DNA of 64,000 bases from Clavibacter sp. A6099. GTDB lineage: Bacteria; Actinomycetota; Actinomycetes; Actinomycetales; Microbacteriaceae. The position numbers and the translations under genes are program-made. Positions 63,785 through 64,000 of the stretch are shown one piece after another (the stretch's first letter is position 1; every line of letters starts with the position of its first letter). The DNA is taken from positions 930,001-994,000 of the forward strand of contig NZ_CP083439.1 of assembly GCF_021919125.1 (NCBI RefSeq), read 5' to 3'. Below the pieces are notes generated by a model. That model made no database searches. It saw only the letters and a program-made list of their open reading frames with translations, and had not been told where the DNA came from.

Positions 63785-64000
63785 CTACTTCGTATCCGTC
63801 GCTTGTCCATTGGAGACGGGGTTGTTGAACGAGATCCTGCCCGTCCAGTGACCCACCCCGCAGTCTCCGCCGCATCCGCCGACGACCTCGACCCGGAGGA
63901 AGAAGGTTCCCGGAGCGTTGCTGGCTCGACCTGTGGCCTTGTTTATGAAGTACGACCACTTCCCGAATGTCTCCTCCGTCGTCGCGAACGAACTGGTGTT
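63785..64000 (-). CDS. C-terminal part of a GGCGGD-family secreted protein (5' end outside window)
   Basis: The minus strand is open from the window edge to TAG at 63785, giving the last 71 residues of a protein. The motif GTFFLRVEVVGGCGGDCG and the following HWTGRISFNN match the end of the secreted protein at 13695 (GTFYLTVSIVGGCGGDGCGT, then ELRYN). The two are therefore paralogues with the same probable disulfide. The N-terminal signal peptide, if any, lies outside the window. A strong hairpin terminator follows. The function of the family is unknown. Confidence 0.75.
   Translation of the reverse strand, partial: NTSSFATTEETFGKWSYFINKATGRASNAPGTFFLRVEVVGGCGGDCGVGHWTGRISFNNPVSNGQATDTK

Overview
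The window is high-GC, densely coding DNA from an actinobacterium. The gene families, the coding style (many GTG starts, several promoters placed 6-8 bases before the start codon) and the lifestyle genes point to the family Microbacteriaceae, most likely Clavibacter or a close relative. That assignment is inference; no 16S gene or species-specific marker is present.

Layout. 1-1886: end of a cystathionine beta-synthase and a cystathionine gamma-synthase (transsulfuration). 1935-2690 (minus): an RNase HI with an unusual C-terminal extension. 2868-12108: an L-arabinose regulon made of a LacI-type regulator, araB-araD-araA, and a ChvE/GguA/GguB-type sugar ABC transporter, with matching operator palindromes in front of the regulator and of araB. 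12144-14946: a small lower-GC patch holding an orphan LuxR-type regulator and three small secreted proteins, bounded or punctuated by two hairpins with identical arms. 15108-25775: xylose isomerase, GH1 glycosidase, GNAT, MarR, a divergent LysR/aminotransferase pair, a Bcr/CflA-type efflux protein, an acyltransferase-like membrane protein, an aminoglycoside-phosphotransferase-like kinase and a small membrane protein. 26061-30246: tRNA-Ser(GGA), a large LuxR regulator with a P-loop, an NAD(P)-binding protein and the SRP RNA gene. 30299-33685: pta-ackA. 33976-41348: a 1,694-residue sortase-anchored surface protein with long Asp-rich repeats, then a DUF5819-HTTM pair. 41394-51294: housekeeping genes dnaX, recR, lysC, asd, mqo, a radical SAM protein with a LexA-type box, an orphan regulator and tdk. 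51651-63028: cell-envelope genes (Wzz/BY-kinase, an Asp-box protein, DUF4012, two small LPVTG proteins, VanZ, a luciferase-like oxidoreductase, a class A penicillin-binding protein, an acyltransferase-3). 63029-64000: a poorly coding stretch, then the 3' end of a minus-strand gene that is a paralogue of the secreted protein at 13695.

How the genes fit together. The arabinose block is a complete uptake and catabolic unit feeding xylulose-5-phosphate; xylose isomerase and the GH1 enzyme suggest plant-polysaccharide sugars as substrates. Pta-AckA handles overflow acetate. The 51-63 kb block looks like polysaccharide and peptidoglycan assembly with sortase substrates.

Most notable signals: (1) a spore-photoproduct-lyase-like radical SAM gene with a near-perfect LexA box just before its start and a C-terminal QATLF matching the sliding-clamp-binding motif, suggesting an SOS-controlled, clamp-recruited DNA repair enzyme; (2) the DUF5819-HTTM pair, resembling the SdpA/SdpB toxin-maturation arrangement, beside a giant repeat-rich surface protein; (3) a small family of secreted GGCGGD-motif proteins present twice in the window; (4) a recurring leaderless-promoter architecture in about nine genes.
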